DNA of 64,000 nt from Salipaludibacillus daqingensis (GCF_029891575.1 NZ_JARZHF010000001.1:682001-746000), one strand, 5' to 3'; shown: positions 25,484 through 34,705, counted from the first letter of the stretch. The notes: generated by a model not told the origin, from the letters alone. Numbers and translations are program-made.

Positions 25484-26038
25484 ATGATCAAACTCATTCC
25501 ATTTACAAGAGACCACTTTTCCTATTTAAAATATTGGCTTAACGATACATCACCTGCTTTTTTAATGAAATGGGGAGGAGTCACATTTCAATTCCCCTTA
25601 ACAGATGAACAACTTCATTCATATATAACTAATGTTAACGAAAAAAATAATGAAGCCTTCCTTTTCACAGTTATTAAAAAAAATTCATGTCGACCGATTG
25701 GACACGTGGCATTAAGAAAAATTGACCATATACACCACTCCGCAAGAATTGGTAAACTTCTTATTGGAGAAGAACAAGATAAAAAGCAAGGGTTTACACC
25801 AATTATTCTTGATCAAATATTACATTTTGCATTTGAAACATTACAATTACATAGAATATCTCTTGGAGTTTTTGAGACGAATCCTCATGCCCACAAAATC
25901 TATCGTCGCTATGGATTTAAAGATGAAGGATTTTTTCGAGACTTCAGACTCGTCGATTCAGAGTATTGGGGAATGTACGAAATGAGTTTGTTACAAGATG
26001 AGTGGCAACAAAAGCAAGTAAACTGCTCGTTTGAATAA
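25484..26038 (+). CDS. GNAT family N-acetyltransferase (RimJ/RimL type)
   Basis: A 184-residue acetyltransferase. Landmarks are VALRKIDHIHHSARIGKLLIGEE, the acetyl-CoA loop around KKQGFTPIILDQIL, and LHRISLGVFETNPHAHKIYRRYGFKDEG, the typical C-terminal signature of RimJ/RimL-like enzymes. The open frame begins earlier, but AAGGAAGGTGA places the start at ATG 25484. RimJ/RimL-type enzymes modify protein N-termini or small amines; the substrate here is unknown. Confidence 0.82.
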   Translation: MIKLIPFTRDHFSYLKYWLNDTSPAFLMKWGGVTFQFPLTDEQLHSYITNVNEKNNEAFLFTVIKKNSCRPIGHVALRKIDHIHHSARIGKLLIGEEQDKKQGFTPIILDQILHFAFETLQLHRISLGVFETNPHAHKIYRRYGFKDEGFFRDFRLVDSEYWGMYEMSLLQDEWQQKQVNCSFE

Positions 26039-26122
26039 TGTGAAAGTCTCTGAAAGATAACAAAACCATTTCGAATAATGACAATCTCTTTTCATAACAT
26101 TAAATAACATCAAAAGGTATTG

Positions 26123-26184
26123 AACCTCCATGTCTAGGCTGATACGATTGGCATCGTTGAACTAGGAAACACAAAAAGGAGGTT
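26123..26184 (+). promoter_or_regulatory. 5' leader that may sequester the ribosome site of the 3D-domain gene
   Basis: AACCTCC (26123-26129) is the exact complement of GGAGGTT (26178-26184), the ribosome site of the next gene. Between them CTAG/CTAG and ACGAT/ATCGT (26144-26148 with 26153-26157, TGGC loop) can form a nested hairpin. The fold would hide the ribosome site. Confidence 0.5.
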
Positions 26185-26192
26185 TTCATATT

Positions 26193-27257
26193 ATGAAAAC
26201 AAACAAATCAAATCGATCGTTTCAACGATTCGGCGTCTCAGCTGTTGTAGTCGGTGCCATTTTATTTTCAGGCACACAAGTAGGTGCAGCAAGTAATGAT
26301 AAAGAATTGGGAGACAAACTATTATATACTGGAAAAAATCACGATCATGTCATTGAACTCAAAGAATTGCTTGAAGACAATGACTTCCTTGAGAAAAAGG
26401 AAAGTCACGAGTGGAGCAATGAGTATAATGAATCAACAGCTAAAGCCGTACAAGAATTCCAAGAAAAATACGACTTGTTAGTAGACGGTCTTACGGGGAT
26501 TCAAACAGCTGCAGCCCTTTCAGGACTTGAAAAAGGGGACGAAGGGGACCTTGTATTAGCCCTTCAAGAAGACCTTGCTGAGTTAGACTACTATGAGTAT
26601 AACCTAGATGGAATATTTGGTCCTTTGACCGAAGAAGCATTGATTAATTATCAAAACGATGAAGACGTGGAAGATAATGAAGGTGTTGCTGGGCCATATA
26701 CTTATTCAGCTTTAAAAGACATGACAAGCAGGTATAACCCTAACATTGAAGCACCACAATCAGAAGTAGCAACATCAAATCAAGAAAATGAATCAAGTAG
26801 TTCAAATGAACCTAGTTCTTCAAATGAATCTACAGAAGAAAATAACTCAAACGAACCTAGTTCTTCCAATGAATCTGCGGAATCTAGTTCTTCCAATGAA
26901 TCAACGGAATCTAGCTCTTCAAATGAGTCAAACGAATCTAACAGCTCAAATAACGATGCTGAAACGACAATGAACTTAGAAGCAACTGCCTATACTGCAG
27001 ATTGTGAAGGCTGTTCAGGTATCACTTATACAGGAATTGACCTTAGAAATGATCGAGACAAAAAAGTTGTTGCTGTTGATCCGAATGTTATTCCACTAGG
27101 ATCAATTGTTGAAGTAGAAGGTTACGGACAAGCTGTTGCAGGAGACATCGGTGGTGCGATTAAAGGCAATCGAATTGACTTACACGTACCAACAAAAGAT
27201 GAAGCTTTTGCATTCGGAAGACAAAATGTAGAAGTAACAATTATTGAAACACCATAA
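26193..27257 (+). CDS. Secreted peptidoglycan-binding protein with C-terminal 3D domain
   Basis: An exported cell-wall protein of 354 residues. A signal peptide (residues 1-33, ending VGAAS) is followed by two peptidoglycan-binding-1-like repeats (about 42-112 and 113-176), a Ser/Asn/Glu linker (about 192-256) built of repeated SSSNES-type units, and a 3D domain (about 262-354). The three Asp that name the domain are D296 (AVDPNVIPLGS), D318 (AGDIGG) and D329 (NRIDLHV). Similar proteins (YocH, YuiC) are autolysins or lytic transglycosylase-like, so peptidoglycan cleavage is likely. The gene is single, with its own terminator. Confidence 0.9.
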   Translation: MKTNKSNRSFQRFGVSAVVVGAILFSGTQVGAASNDKELGDKLLYTGKNHDHVIELKELLEDNDFLEKKESHEWSNEYNESTAKAVQEFQEKYDLLVDGLTGIQTAAALSGLEKGDEGDLVLALQEDLAELDYYEYNLDGIFGPLTEEALINYQNDEDVEDNEGVAGPYTYSALKDMTSRYNPNIEAPQSEVATSNQENESSSSNEPSSSNESTEENNSNEPSSSNESAESSSSNESTESSSSNESNESNSSNNDAETTMNLEATAYTADCEGCSGITYTGIDLRNDRDKKVVAVDPNVIPLGSIVEVEGYGQAVAGDIGGAIKGNRIDLHVPTKDEAFAFGRQNVEVTIIETP

Positions 27258-27267
27258 CTAGTTCATA

Positions 27268-27304
27268 AAACAAGGTACCTCCTTATTGGAGTTACCTTGT
27301 TTTT
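27268..27304 (+). terminator. Terminator of the 3D-domain gene
   Basis: AAACAAGGTA and TACCTTGTTT form a stem with inner CTCC/GGAG pairing and a T run, 11 bases after the stop. Confidence 0.92.
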
Positions 27305-27325
27305 ATTTAAGCTCTTAACACATTT

Positions 27326-28246
27326 CTAAGTGAGATTTTTCTCATAAACCTTCAAATGTTGATAAATTAATTTTAACAAAGGTGTTTCTACCCCTGTTCT
27401 TTCAGCTAAAAGTAATAAATACCCTTGCAAATGATCCGCTTCAATACGATGGCCTTTTTCAATGTCTCTCAACATAGAAGATTTCATTCTATCATCTAAT
27501 TGCTCTACGATTGCCATCTGTTTTTCTACGATACCCTCCGCAATCGGTGCTCTCGCTTCTTCCATTGTCAGCCTTACTTCTTCGAATAACTGTTGTATAT
27601 ACGTGCGTCCTTCTAATGTATCTCGAATCGGTCCTACAGGAGCACGCATGAGAGAAGTTATACCAGATACTGTTGTAATAAATAAATATTTATGCCATAA
27701 ATCTTGCTCGATATGGTCACTAAGTCTAAATGTCGCTTTTGTACCGGAAAACAGCTCATTTAATTGATTAATTCGTTCCGTTTTTACTCCGGACATTTCA
27801 CCAAATGCTAATTCATGCTTCTCACTCGTTTGAATGATGTGTCCTTTTTCATTCAATGTGGATTCAATAAAACATAAACCACCTACAACTTGCTCTTTTG
27901 AAACATACGTATATAGGTCCTCAATATGTTCTATGCCATTCAATAGAGGTATGACGATTGTATAATCACGAATAAACGGTTCCACAGCTTCCATTGCCTC
28001 TTTAAAATGGTATGCTTTCGTTGCAACAAAAACGATATCAAATGGACTATCTTCTTGTTGATCAGATCGAATCGTTGAGGGTTTTAATCTGACATCTCCA
28101 TGGACACTTTTTATAATTAAACCTTCCTCTTTCAATTGTTTCTCTCTCTTCTCTCGAACGAGAAACGTGACATCCACTCCTTTCTCTAATAATCGTCCAC
28201 CGAAATATCCTCCTGTAGCACCTGCACCTAAAACTAATGTTTTCAT
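27326..28246 (-). CDS. panE: 2-dehydropantoate 2-reductase family protein
   Basis: A cytoplasmic NADPH-dependent reductase (306 residues) of the ApbA/PanE family, which makes pantoate for coenzyme A. The N-terminal LVLGAGATGGYFGGRL is the GxGxxG dinucleotide site. VATKAYHFKEA and PLLNGIEH carry the usual Lys and Asn; LWHKYLFITTVSGITSLMRAP and EADHLQGYLL match the C-terminal helical domain with its catalytic Lys and Glu regions. I start at ATG 28246, preceded by AGGAGG. There are no pantothenate genes nearby, so it may be a paralogue with another keto-acid substrate. Confidence 0.82.
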   Translation of the reverse strand: MKTLVLGAGATGGYFGGRLLEKGVDVTFLVREKREKQLKEEGLIIKSVHGDVRLKPSTIRSDQQEDSPFDIVFVATKAYHFKEAMEAVEPFIRDYTIVIPLLNGIEHIEDLYTYVSKEQVVGGLCFIESTLNEKGHIIQTSEKHELAFGEMSGVKTERINQLNELFSGTKATFRLSDHIEQDLWHKYLFITTVSGITSLMRAPVGPIRDTLEGRTYIQQLFEEVRLTMEEARAPIAEGIVEKQMAIVEQLDDRMKSSMLRDIEKGHRIEADHLQGYLLLLAERTGVETPLLKLIYQHLKVYEKNLT

Positions 28247-28290
28247 AATAATAAGCCTCCTTTTAACCACACGATGATGAATTCAACAAA

Positions 28291-28322
28291 AAAGAGAAAA
28301 CTCCTTTAAAAGTTTTCTCTTT
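28291..28322 (-). terminator. Terminator of the MFS transporter gene
   Basis: AAAGAGAAAACT and AGTTTTCTCTTT form a 12-base perfect stem just after the minus-strand stop at 28335, followed by a TTTGTT tail. Confidence 0.85.
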
Positions 28323-28334
28323 AAGAATTATTTA

Positions 28335-29519
28335 TTATCCTTGTCTTACTTCCGGTTCATCATTTGGCGATACTTTTAACTTTTCTTTATTGAATAACAT
28401 AAACAAAATAAAGAGCATCGATATACTAAACGCAATATAAAACAACTGACCACTTACGATATCGTATAAAAATGCAAAAAGAAGAGGTCCTATTATTCTA
28501 CCCATACTATCTGCAGAGAATTGAAGTCCAGAAGCGTAACCTGAACGATTACCGCTAGCCCTCGTAATCAACGATAGAGATAATGTTCGAATAACTGCAT
28601 TCCCAACAACAAATAGAATTAAATAAATAGCTGCAAAAAACATGTTAAAGAAAATGGCCATGAATAAAAAGGCAAGTCCTGAAGCTAATTGACCAACAAT
28701 AATCCATCTGTATTCTGTTCCTGTTTTAACTTTTCTAAGCAATCCACCTTGAACAAGGGCTAAAATGACACCACTAATAAAAAATAATCCGCCCATTTCT
28801 GTAGGAGTCATTGCAATCATATCAATCCCGTAGATCTGAAACACACTTTCTAAACCGGCTAATAAAAAGGAAGCACTAAAACTCATGATGAGTAAGACTT
28901 TTAACGTTCCACCAGTTGGAATGGTTAACGTAGGCAGGAACTTTCGATTATGTTCAGCCTCTACCTTGATCCATTTAGCATCATCTAGATTTTTCCATGC
29001 AAACGGCACAAGTACAAGCATAATCCCTCCAGCTAAAAAGAAAGGTACACCAAAGCCAAATACACTAAGAAGTCCGCCGGATGCCGGACCAATGATAAAA
29101 CCTACCCCGATAGACATCCCTACCAAACCTAAATTACGATTTCTCGTTTCATCATCAGAAATATCTGAAATGGTTGACATGGCAGCAGCATACAACGCAC
29201 CTGCAAACACACCACTCAGGGCTCTTGCTATGTACATCATCATTAGTGAATCAAGAAATAAACCAAATAATATAAACCCAAGAGCATACCCAAACAGTCC
29301 GAGCATTAATATACGCCGTCTTCCGTGACGGTCGGCCCAATGCCCCCATGTTGGTGATGTTAAAAAAGAAGCCAATGAATAGATCGCCAGTAAACCACCA
29401 ATATGACCGGCACGGCTACTAACATCCGTCACAACTTCTGGCAAGACTGGAATAACCATACCGAATCCTGCATAAACTAAAAATTGAATGATTAAGATAA
29501 TACTTAATGTTTTTTTCAT
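28335..29519 (-). CDS. MFS drug-type efflux transporter
   Basis: A 12-helix major facilitator protein of 394 residues. The loop between helices 2 and 3 reads GHWADRHGRRRILMLG (the MFS motif A), and GMSIGVGFIIGPASGGLL near residue 135 is the antiporter motif C found in drug/H+ antiporters (TetA/MdtG-like). The order of helices is complete. It is probably a proton-driven exporter; the substrate is unknown. No regulator is adjacent. The terminator downstream separates it from the panE-like gene. Confidence 0.85.
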   Translation of the reverse strand: MKKTLSIILIIQFLVYAGFGMVIPVLPEVVTDVSSRAGHIGGLLAIYSLASFLTSPTWGHWADRHGRRRILMLGLFGYALGFILFGLFLDSLMMMYIARALSGVFAGALYAAAMSTISDISDDETRNRNLGLVGMSIGVGFIIGPASGGLLSVFGFGVPFFLAGGIMLVLVPFAWKNLDDAKWIKVEAEHNRKFLPTLTIPTGGTLKVLLIMSFSASFLLAGLESVFQIYGIDMIAMTPTEMGGLFFISGVILALVQGGLLRKVKTGTEYRWIIVGQLASGLAFLFMAIFFNMFFAAIYLILFVVGNAVIRTLSLSLITRASGNRSGYASGLQFSADSMGRIIGPLLFAFLYDIVSGQLFYIAFSISMLFILFMLFNKEKLKVSPNDEPEVRQG

Positions 29520-29672
29520 AATGCTTCCCCCATCTGCCCCCTCGTAATTTCTAACACGATCATAGTTGAATCATACCATAGACTAGTTTTCTCAAACACC
29601 CATTTTCATTCGACGTATGTCAGATAATATATTATGCTATGAGAGAAAGTATTGGCTAATAGGAGGAGAAAT

Positions 29673-31367
29673 ATGACAAAATTTTATCAAGAAAAATTAA
29701 ACTTTCATCAACCTGAATCTATTGAAGATTTTTTTCTTGAACTAACAGAAGAAGATATCACATCAGTTGCTCAACTAGAAGATTGGCTTATACGTCAATC
29801 GGATCTTTACGATGCATTGGAAGAGGGCCTTACAGGACATTACATAGACTTTCAATCTCAAAGTGATTCTGAAACTGCAAAAAAAGCATTCGAACATGAT
29901 CAACAAGTTATCGTACCTTTAGTTAAAAAATATGAAGCTTTATTAGATGAAAAGTTTCTTTCCAGTCCTTTTATAAGTCAATTAGATCAAAATGAATTCA
30001 AACAATTTATTAAAAGTAAAAACAATGCAAAAGCTTTATTTCGCGAAGAGAATATTTCACTCGAAGTAGAAGAAGACCGCTTAGCTACTAGTTATTTTGA
30101 GCACACCGGGGCTATAACGGTTAATTGGAAAGGCGAGGAGAAAACATTGAGTGAAATATCAGCTTATACACAAGATGCCGATCGAGAAACAAGAAAAAAC
30201 GCCGTGCAACTTTCTGCAGAATCGTTTCTTTCGAAAGAATCTGAGTTGCAAGAGATTATGAGCGAATTGATTCAACTTCGTCAGAAAAAAGCTGAAAATG
30301 CCAACGAAAAAAATTATCGCGATTATATGTTTAAGAAATATGAACGCTTTGATTATACACCTGAAGATTGTAAACAATTAGCTGAATCGATTCGAAAACA
30401 TGTCACCCCTTTAAAAGATAAAATTCAGCAAGAGCACAAACAGAAATTAAATATCGACACATATCGCCCCTGGGACACTAATGGAGTAGCAAAAGGATTA
30501 AAACCTTTGAAACCATTTGAAAATAGAAATGAACTTGTTCAAAAATCAGCTGCGATTTTCTCTAATCTCGACAGTCGTTTCGAAGAATTATTAACAACAA
30601 TGGATAACAGAGGTATGCTTGATTTAACAACACGAAAAGGCAAAGCACCTGGAGGATTTTGTGCTCCTTTACCTATCTCTCAATTATCGTTTATTTTTAT
30701 GAATGCATCCACTACTCATGATGATATGATTACCCTCCTCCATGAAATGGGACATTGCATTCATAATGATTTCAAAAAAGACATTTCTCTTAGTGAGTAT
30801 CGTGACACACCAATGGAATCATCTGAATTGGCAAGCATGTCGATGGAACTGCTAACGATGGACCAATGGGAGTTATTTTATAAAAATAAAAATGACCTTG
30901 TTCGAGCTAAACAAGATCAATTAAAAGGTATCATCGAATTTTTACCGATGGGGATGGTAGTTGATCAATTTCAACACTGGTTATATGAAAACCCTAACCA
31001 TACTCCAGAAGAGAGAAATGAAAAATTTGCCGAACTTCAAAAGGAACTTAATTCAAATGTGGTGGATTGGTCTGGATATGAGAAGTGGTCTGAAACAATG
31101 TGGCTAAAAATTCTCCATATTTTCGAAGTGCCTTTTTACTTTATTGAATATGTGATTGCGCAACTAGGTGCCGTGCAAATGTATAAACAATATCGCAACA
31201 ATCCTGAGTTAGCACTGTCAAATTATAAAAAAGCACTTACTTTAGGAGCTTCGAAGTCGCTAACTGAAGTTTACGAAGCAGCAGGCATAAGGTTTGATTT
31301 CTCTGAAGAGATGATTAAAGACTTAATGAATTTTGTGGAAGACGAACTATCTTCATTACAAGTTTAA
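29673..31367 (+). CDS. M3 family oligoendopeptidase
   Basis: A cytoplasmic zinc metallopeptidase of 564 residues that cleaves short peptides. The zinc site HEMGH is at residues 357-361 in LLHEMGHCIHNDF, and the third ligand Glu lies in ESSELASMSMELL about 25 residues on, as in the M3 family. The size matches the Pz-peptidase/M3 oligoendopeptidase group of bacilli rather than PepF (about 600). The start ATG 29673 follows AGGAGG; the open frame begins 7 codons earlier. Likely role: peptide recycling. Confidence 0.9.
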   Translation: MTKFYQEKLNFHQPESIEDFFLELTEEDITSVAQLEDWLIRQSDLYDALEEGLTGHYIDFQSQSDSETAKKAFEHDQQVIVPLVKKYEALLDEKFLSSPFISQLDQNEFKQFIKSKNNAKALFREENISLEVEEDRLATSYFEHTGAITVNWKGEEKTLSEISAYTQDADRETRKNAVQLSAESFLSKESELQEIMSELIQLRQKKAENANEKNYRDYMFKKYERFDYTPEDCKQLAESIRKHVTPLKDKIQQEHKQKLNIDTYRPWDTNGVAKGLKPLKPFENRNELVQKSAAIFSNLDSRFEELLTTMDNRGMLDLTTRKGKAPGGFCAPLPISQLSFIFMNASTTHDDMITLLHEMGHCIHNDFKKDISLSEYRDTPMESSELASMSMELLTMDQWELFYKNKNDLVRAKQDQLKGIIEFLPMGMVVDQFQHWLYENPNHTPEERNEKFAELQKELNSNVVDWSGYEKWSETMWLKILHIFEVPFYFIEYVIAQLGAVQMYKQYRNNPELALSNYKKALTLGASKSLTEVYEAAGIRFDFSEEMIKDLMNFVEDELSSLQV

Positions 31368-31452
31368 TGCAGAATTTGAGCCCGGTTACAAACAGCAACT
31401 TCGACATCAAGATATCCGAGTTATGCTCCAATTCCATGCTTTAAAAGAAAAT

Positions 31453-31490
31453 AATAAAATCCCTTGCAAAAAGGTGCAAGGGATTTTATT
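31453..31490. terminator. Bidirectional terminator between the peptidase and aldo/keto reductase genes
   Basis: A 16-base perfect stem (AATAAAATCCCTTGCA with its complement, 6-base loop) serves two converging genes. Confidence 0.93.
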
Positions 31491-31500
31491 CTGTAAAGCT

Positions 31501-32484
31501 CTAATAAGCTCCGCGTATATGTTCATGAACTTCGTTTTCATAAAACTCTTTAAGCCGATTCATCTCTAACTGACTGAATTTCTTCCCTTCGATTGCTTTA
31601 ATGTTATCATCCACTTGTCTGACATTTCTAAACCCTGGAATAACGGATGAAATCGCATGGTGTTGCAAAATCCATCTTAAAGCAGCTTGAGTCATATTGC
31701 CTCGACCATCAGCAATCCATGAGACATCGTTGCTTAGTTCGACCCCTTTTTCAAAAGGAAGTCCACCAAACGTTTCCCCTACATTGAATTGTTGCCCATC
31801 TCGATTAAATTTCCGATGATCATCGTCCTGAAAAGCATGATCACTAGTGAATTTCCCTGTAAGTAATCCACTTGCCAGAGGTACTCTAGCTAAAATTCCA
31901 ACACCTCGTTCAATTGCAGCAGGAAATAGCTCAGAGACTGGTTTTTGTCTAAATAAATTGAAAATAACTTGAAGAGCTCGAACATTTTCGTTCTGCATGG
32001 ATATAAGACCTTCTTCAACTGTTTCTACACTGACACCATAGTAGCGAATTTTTCCTTCTGCTTGAAGTTTGTCTAATACATGAAATACTTTTCCATCTTT
32101 TAATATTTCTATTGGAGGGCAATGAATTTGATAAAGATCTAAGCGATCCCTTTTCAATCGACGAAGGGTATTTTCCAAATATAGCCTTACAGAATCCTCA
32201 GAGTAGGTAGCTGGATCATGAATGTCACCAGCACGACAAAACTTTGAAGCAACATAGATCTCATCTTCTTTTCCTTTTGTTGCTTTCGCTATTAGTTCTT
32301 CGCTATGACCATCACCGTATACATCTGCTGTATCAAAAAAATTCACCCCGTGTTCCATCGCTCTCTGCAAACCTGCTAAAGCATCTGTATCATTCGTATT
32401 CCCCCAAGCACCACCAATTGCCCAAGTACCAAAACTTAATTCACTGATCTTCAATTCAGTATTTCCAAGTCTACGATAATTCAT
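31501..32484 (-). CDS. Aldo/keto reductase
   Basis: A TIM-barrel NADPH-dependent oxidoreductase, 327 residues. The catalytic tetrad can be seen: Asp and Tyr in FFDTADVYGDGHSEE, Lys in EIYVASKFC and His in LYQIHCPP. The C-terminal ALRWILQHHAISSVIPGFRNVRQVDDN gives the cofactor-binding end. It is closest in appearance to the YqkF/general stress type of bacilli. Substrate unknown. The gene stands alone with an AGGxxG ribosome site. Confidence 0.88.
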   Translation of the reverse strand: MNYRRLGNTELKISELSFGTWAIGGAWGNTNDTDALAGLQRAMEHGVNFFDTADVYGDGHSEELIAKATKGKEDEIYVASKFCRAGDIHDPATYSEDSVRLYLENTLRRLKRDRLDLYQIHCPPIEILKDGKVFHVLDKLQAEGKIRYYGVSVETVEEGLISMQNENVRALQVIFNLFRQKPVSELFPAAIERGVGILARVPLASGLLTGKFTSDHAFQDDDHRKFNRDGQQFNVGETFGGLPFEKGVELSNDVSWIADGRGNMTQAALRWILQHHAISSVIPGFRNVRQVDDNIKAIEGKKFSQLEMNRLKEFYENEVHEHIRGAY

Positions 32485-32565
32485 TGGAACCTCCCTGTCT
32501 GCTTTATAGATTAACTATAGTCAAAATTTAATACGCTTTCAATTGATTTGAACACTTTTTAGTCA

Positions 32566-32874
32566 TTATGTGTCTTTTTTATGAAGTAACTTTTTTTCTA
32601 ATTCTTTAAACGCTTCGATAAACTCAGCAGGGTCTTCTTTTACAATATAAGTAAAAACTCCTTGGCTTGTGTGAATAAAAAGTGTTCCTTCTTCCCCACT
32701 TTTTAATTCTCTATATGACATGTCAAACACTTTATCTGCTGGAAATTCCCTATGTTGAGTAATTAGTTTATCTTCATATAAATACAACGTCCGTTCATAC
32801 TCTACATTTTTTTGTTCTATGCTGTTGATTTCTCGTCGAACCTTATAATAAGGATGAGTAGCAAGTGCTTTCAT
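32566..32874 (-). CDS. Conserved small protein with PH-like fold, unknown function
   Basis: A 102-residue soluble protein. The alternating beta pattern (RTLYLYEDKLITQHREFPADKVFDMSYRE, then GTLFIHTSQGVFTYIVKEDPAEFIEAFKELE with a final helix) resembles bacterial PH-like domains; that is inference from the pattern. There are no catalytic motifs, signal or membrane segment. It starts with an AAGGAG ribosome site. It lies 81 bases upstream of the aldo/keto reductase gene on the same strand, so they could be co-transcribed. Confidence 0.65.
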   Translation of the reverse strand: MKALATHPYYKVRREINSIEQKNVEYERTLYLYEDKLITQHREFPADKVFDMSYRELKSGEEGTLFIHTSQGVFTYIVKEDPAEFIEAFKELEKKLLHKKDT

Positions 32875-33031
32875 TTTATTCTCCTTCCTCGGTTAAACCA
32901 TCTCCTACACATTCGTTTACGATTTAAAGGGATATGTGTTTCATCTTAATCTAAAAACAAATGAACATCAAAAAAATTCTATTATTTTCTTTATAAAAAC
33001 ACTTCACACACATCATATTATGGTTTAAAAT

Positions 33032-33060
33032 TACGTTATAATTAGATAAACTACGTTATA
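33032..33060 (+). repeat. Direct repeat TACGTTATA before the micropeptide gene
   Basis: TACGTTATA occurs at 33032-33040 and 33052-33060, 20 bases (two helical turns) apart. The first copy runs into a TATAAT, so the pair may be a regulator site over a promoter. Confidence 0.35.
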
Positions 33061-33151
33061 TTCTTTTAATCATCTAATATGAATTTATATGATCAAATAC
33101 ATCAATATACAGGTTTATTTGATGGATTTTTACTGAAGGAGGATCTGCAAA

Positions 33152-33220
33152 ATGAAAAAAACATTTGTTGGATTCAGTCTCGTATTTTTCTTTGCTATCG
33201 TTGGACATTATTTAACTTAA
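33152..33220 (+). CDS. 22-residue hydrophobic membrane peptide
   Basis: A 22-codon frame: MKKTFVGFSLVFFFAIVGHYLT. It has two Lys at the start and one hydrophobic helix, the layout of a small membrane protein. GAAGGAGG stands eight bases before the ATG, and a terminator follows 16 bases after the stop. A longer overlapping frame (33079-33423) runs through that terminator and has no ribosome site. I do not recognise the peptide. Ribosome site, size and terminator together make expression likely. Confidence 0.6.
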   Translation: MKKTFVGFSLVFFFAIVGHYLT

Positions 33221-33236
33221 TTCATCTAAAATACAC

Positions 33237-33265
33237 GCACTCGTATAACTTACGAGTGCTTTTTT
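33237..33265 (+). terminator. Terminator of the micropeptide gene
   Basis: GCACTCGTA and TACGAGTGC form a perfect 9-base stem followed by a T run. Confidence 0.9.
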
Positions 33266-33439
33266 ATTTGCTTAAGTTTATTTTAAATTTTAATTTCATT
33301 GCTCTGTTATCGTTCAGTTTTGATTTTAAAACTCAACTTAATAAAGCTTATTTCATAAACAATATGGAAATAACATTACGTTTCTCGAAATATTTGTTAG
33401 AATATATTTCAATGCGTGTTTAAGAGAAAGGACTTACTT

Positions 33440-34705
33440 ATGATTAAAAAAAACAAAAATGAAAGTTCCCCAACATTTTATTACGGTTGGTATATTGTAT
33501 TAATTGGTGCCATGAGTTTGTTTTTCTCTGGACCAGGTCAAACTTATTCCAATGCAGTATTCATAGATTACTATATATTAGATTTCAACTGGGAACGCTC
33601 ACTAGTTTCAGGAATATATTCAGCCGCAACCCTTGCAGCTGGGTTTCTTCTTTTTCTCGTCGGTTCTAGTATCGATCGTTTTGGCCAACGGACCGTATCT
33701 TTAACTGTTAGCATTTTACTCGCTGCCGCATGTTTTTGGAACAGTATCGTCATGAATCCCTTTATGCTTTTTATAGGTTTCTTTTTAATTCGTCTACTTG
33801 GTCAAGGTTCTATGACACTAGTCCCAAATACACTTATTCCCCAATGGTTTATTGAAAAAAGAGGTCGAGCATTTAGTTTAATGATGATTGGTGGATTTAT
33901 TAGCTCCACTTTATTCCCTCCTTTTAATGCATTACTCATTTCCAACTTCGGTTGGGAAAATGCTTGGAGAATATTAGGAACAATGATCCTCGTCTTTTTT
34001 GTTCCTATCGTCTACTTCTTTATGAAAAACAAGCCGGAAGACATTGGACTTCTTCCTGATAATAAACAATTAGATAAAAATGGAAATGATACATCACCTC
34101 GTTTAGCCAATGATGTTTCCTTCACATTAAGAGAAGCCATGCGAACGAGGCAATTTTGGCTTTTGCTCCTCTGTGTTGGCATCCCATCTATGGTTAACAC
34201 TGGACTGACATTTCACCTCGTTTCCATTTTAGGAGGAAGTGGTTTAAGTACTGCCGCATCAGCTTTTATTTTAAGTTTGATGGCTATGGTCGGATTTCCA
34301 GTAACAATGCTCGCTGGATTCGTTCTTGAGAAAATAAAGGTTCATTATATGTTTGCATTTGTTTTTGTTGGACAATTTATCTTTATTATAACGCTCTATT
34401 TCACGGATTCTTTTGCATGGGCGATTGCATTCGGATTAATATGGGGATTGATCGGTGGCATAGAAAGAATTGTGATCTCGATTATTTTCCCTGATTATTT
34501 TGGTAGACATCACATAGGAAGCATCAAAGGAATTGCAACAACGATGACTGTCGCAGGATCTGCGTTCGGTCCTCTTCCCTTTGGCATTGCCTATGATGTC
34601 TTTGGAGGATATAATGAGATTTTGCTTATCATGATGATATTTCCTGCAGTAGGTATGATTGCTAGCTTATTATCACCGAAACCAAAGAAAAAACCTTCTT
34701 TATAA
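33440..34705 (+). CDS. MFS transporter, oxalate/formate antiporter (OFA)-like
   Basis: A 12-helix major facilitator protein of 421 residues. It opens with YYGWYIVLIGAMSLFFSGPGQT, typical of the monocarboxylate/oxalate-formate branch, and has LVGSSIDRFGQRTVSL as motif A and RGRAFSLMMIGGFISSTLFPP further on. A central cytoplasmic loop lies near residues 205-235. The open frame begins with GTG 33416, but GAAAGGA favours ATG 33440. Substrate is probably an organic acid or similar anion; no neighbour gives a hint. Confidence 0.8.
   Translation: MIKKNKNESSPTFYYGWYIVLIGAMSLFFSGPGQTYSNAVFIDYYILDFNWERSLVSGIYSAATLAAGFLLFLVGSSIDRFGQRTVSLTVSILLAAACFWNSIVMNPFMLFIGFFLIRLLGQGSMTLVPNTLIPQWFIEKRGRAFSLMMIGGFISSTLFPPFNALLISNFGWENAWRILGTMILVFFVPIVYFFMKNKPEDIGLLPDNKQLDKNGNDTSPRLANDVSFTLREAMRTRQFWLLLLCVGIPSMVNTGLTFHLVSILGGSGLSTAASAFILSLMAMVGFPVTMLAGFVLEKIKVHYMFAFVFVGQFIFIITLYFTDSFAWAIAFGLIWGLIGGIERIVISIIFPDYFGRHHIGSIKGIATTMTVAGSAFGPLPFGIAYDVFGGYNEILLIMMIFPAVGMIASLLSPKPKKKPSL

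Noticed and set aside
26094-26109. WalR (YycF) box before the 3D-domain gene
   Set aside because: TGTTAT appears twice on the minus strand but with a spacer of 4 bases instead of the 5 in the consensus; too weak to call.
26039-26192. c-di-AMP (ydaO) riboswitch before the 3D-domain gene
   Set aside because: The leader is too short and lacks the conserved riboswitch motifs.
33079-33423. 114-codon frame overlapping the micropeptide gene
   Set aside because: It has no ribosome site, runs through a strong terminator and has an unlikely composition; the 22-codon frame with its own ribosome site explains the region better.
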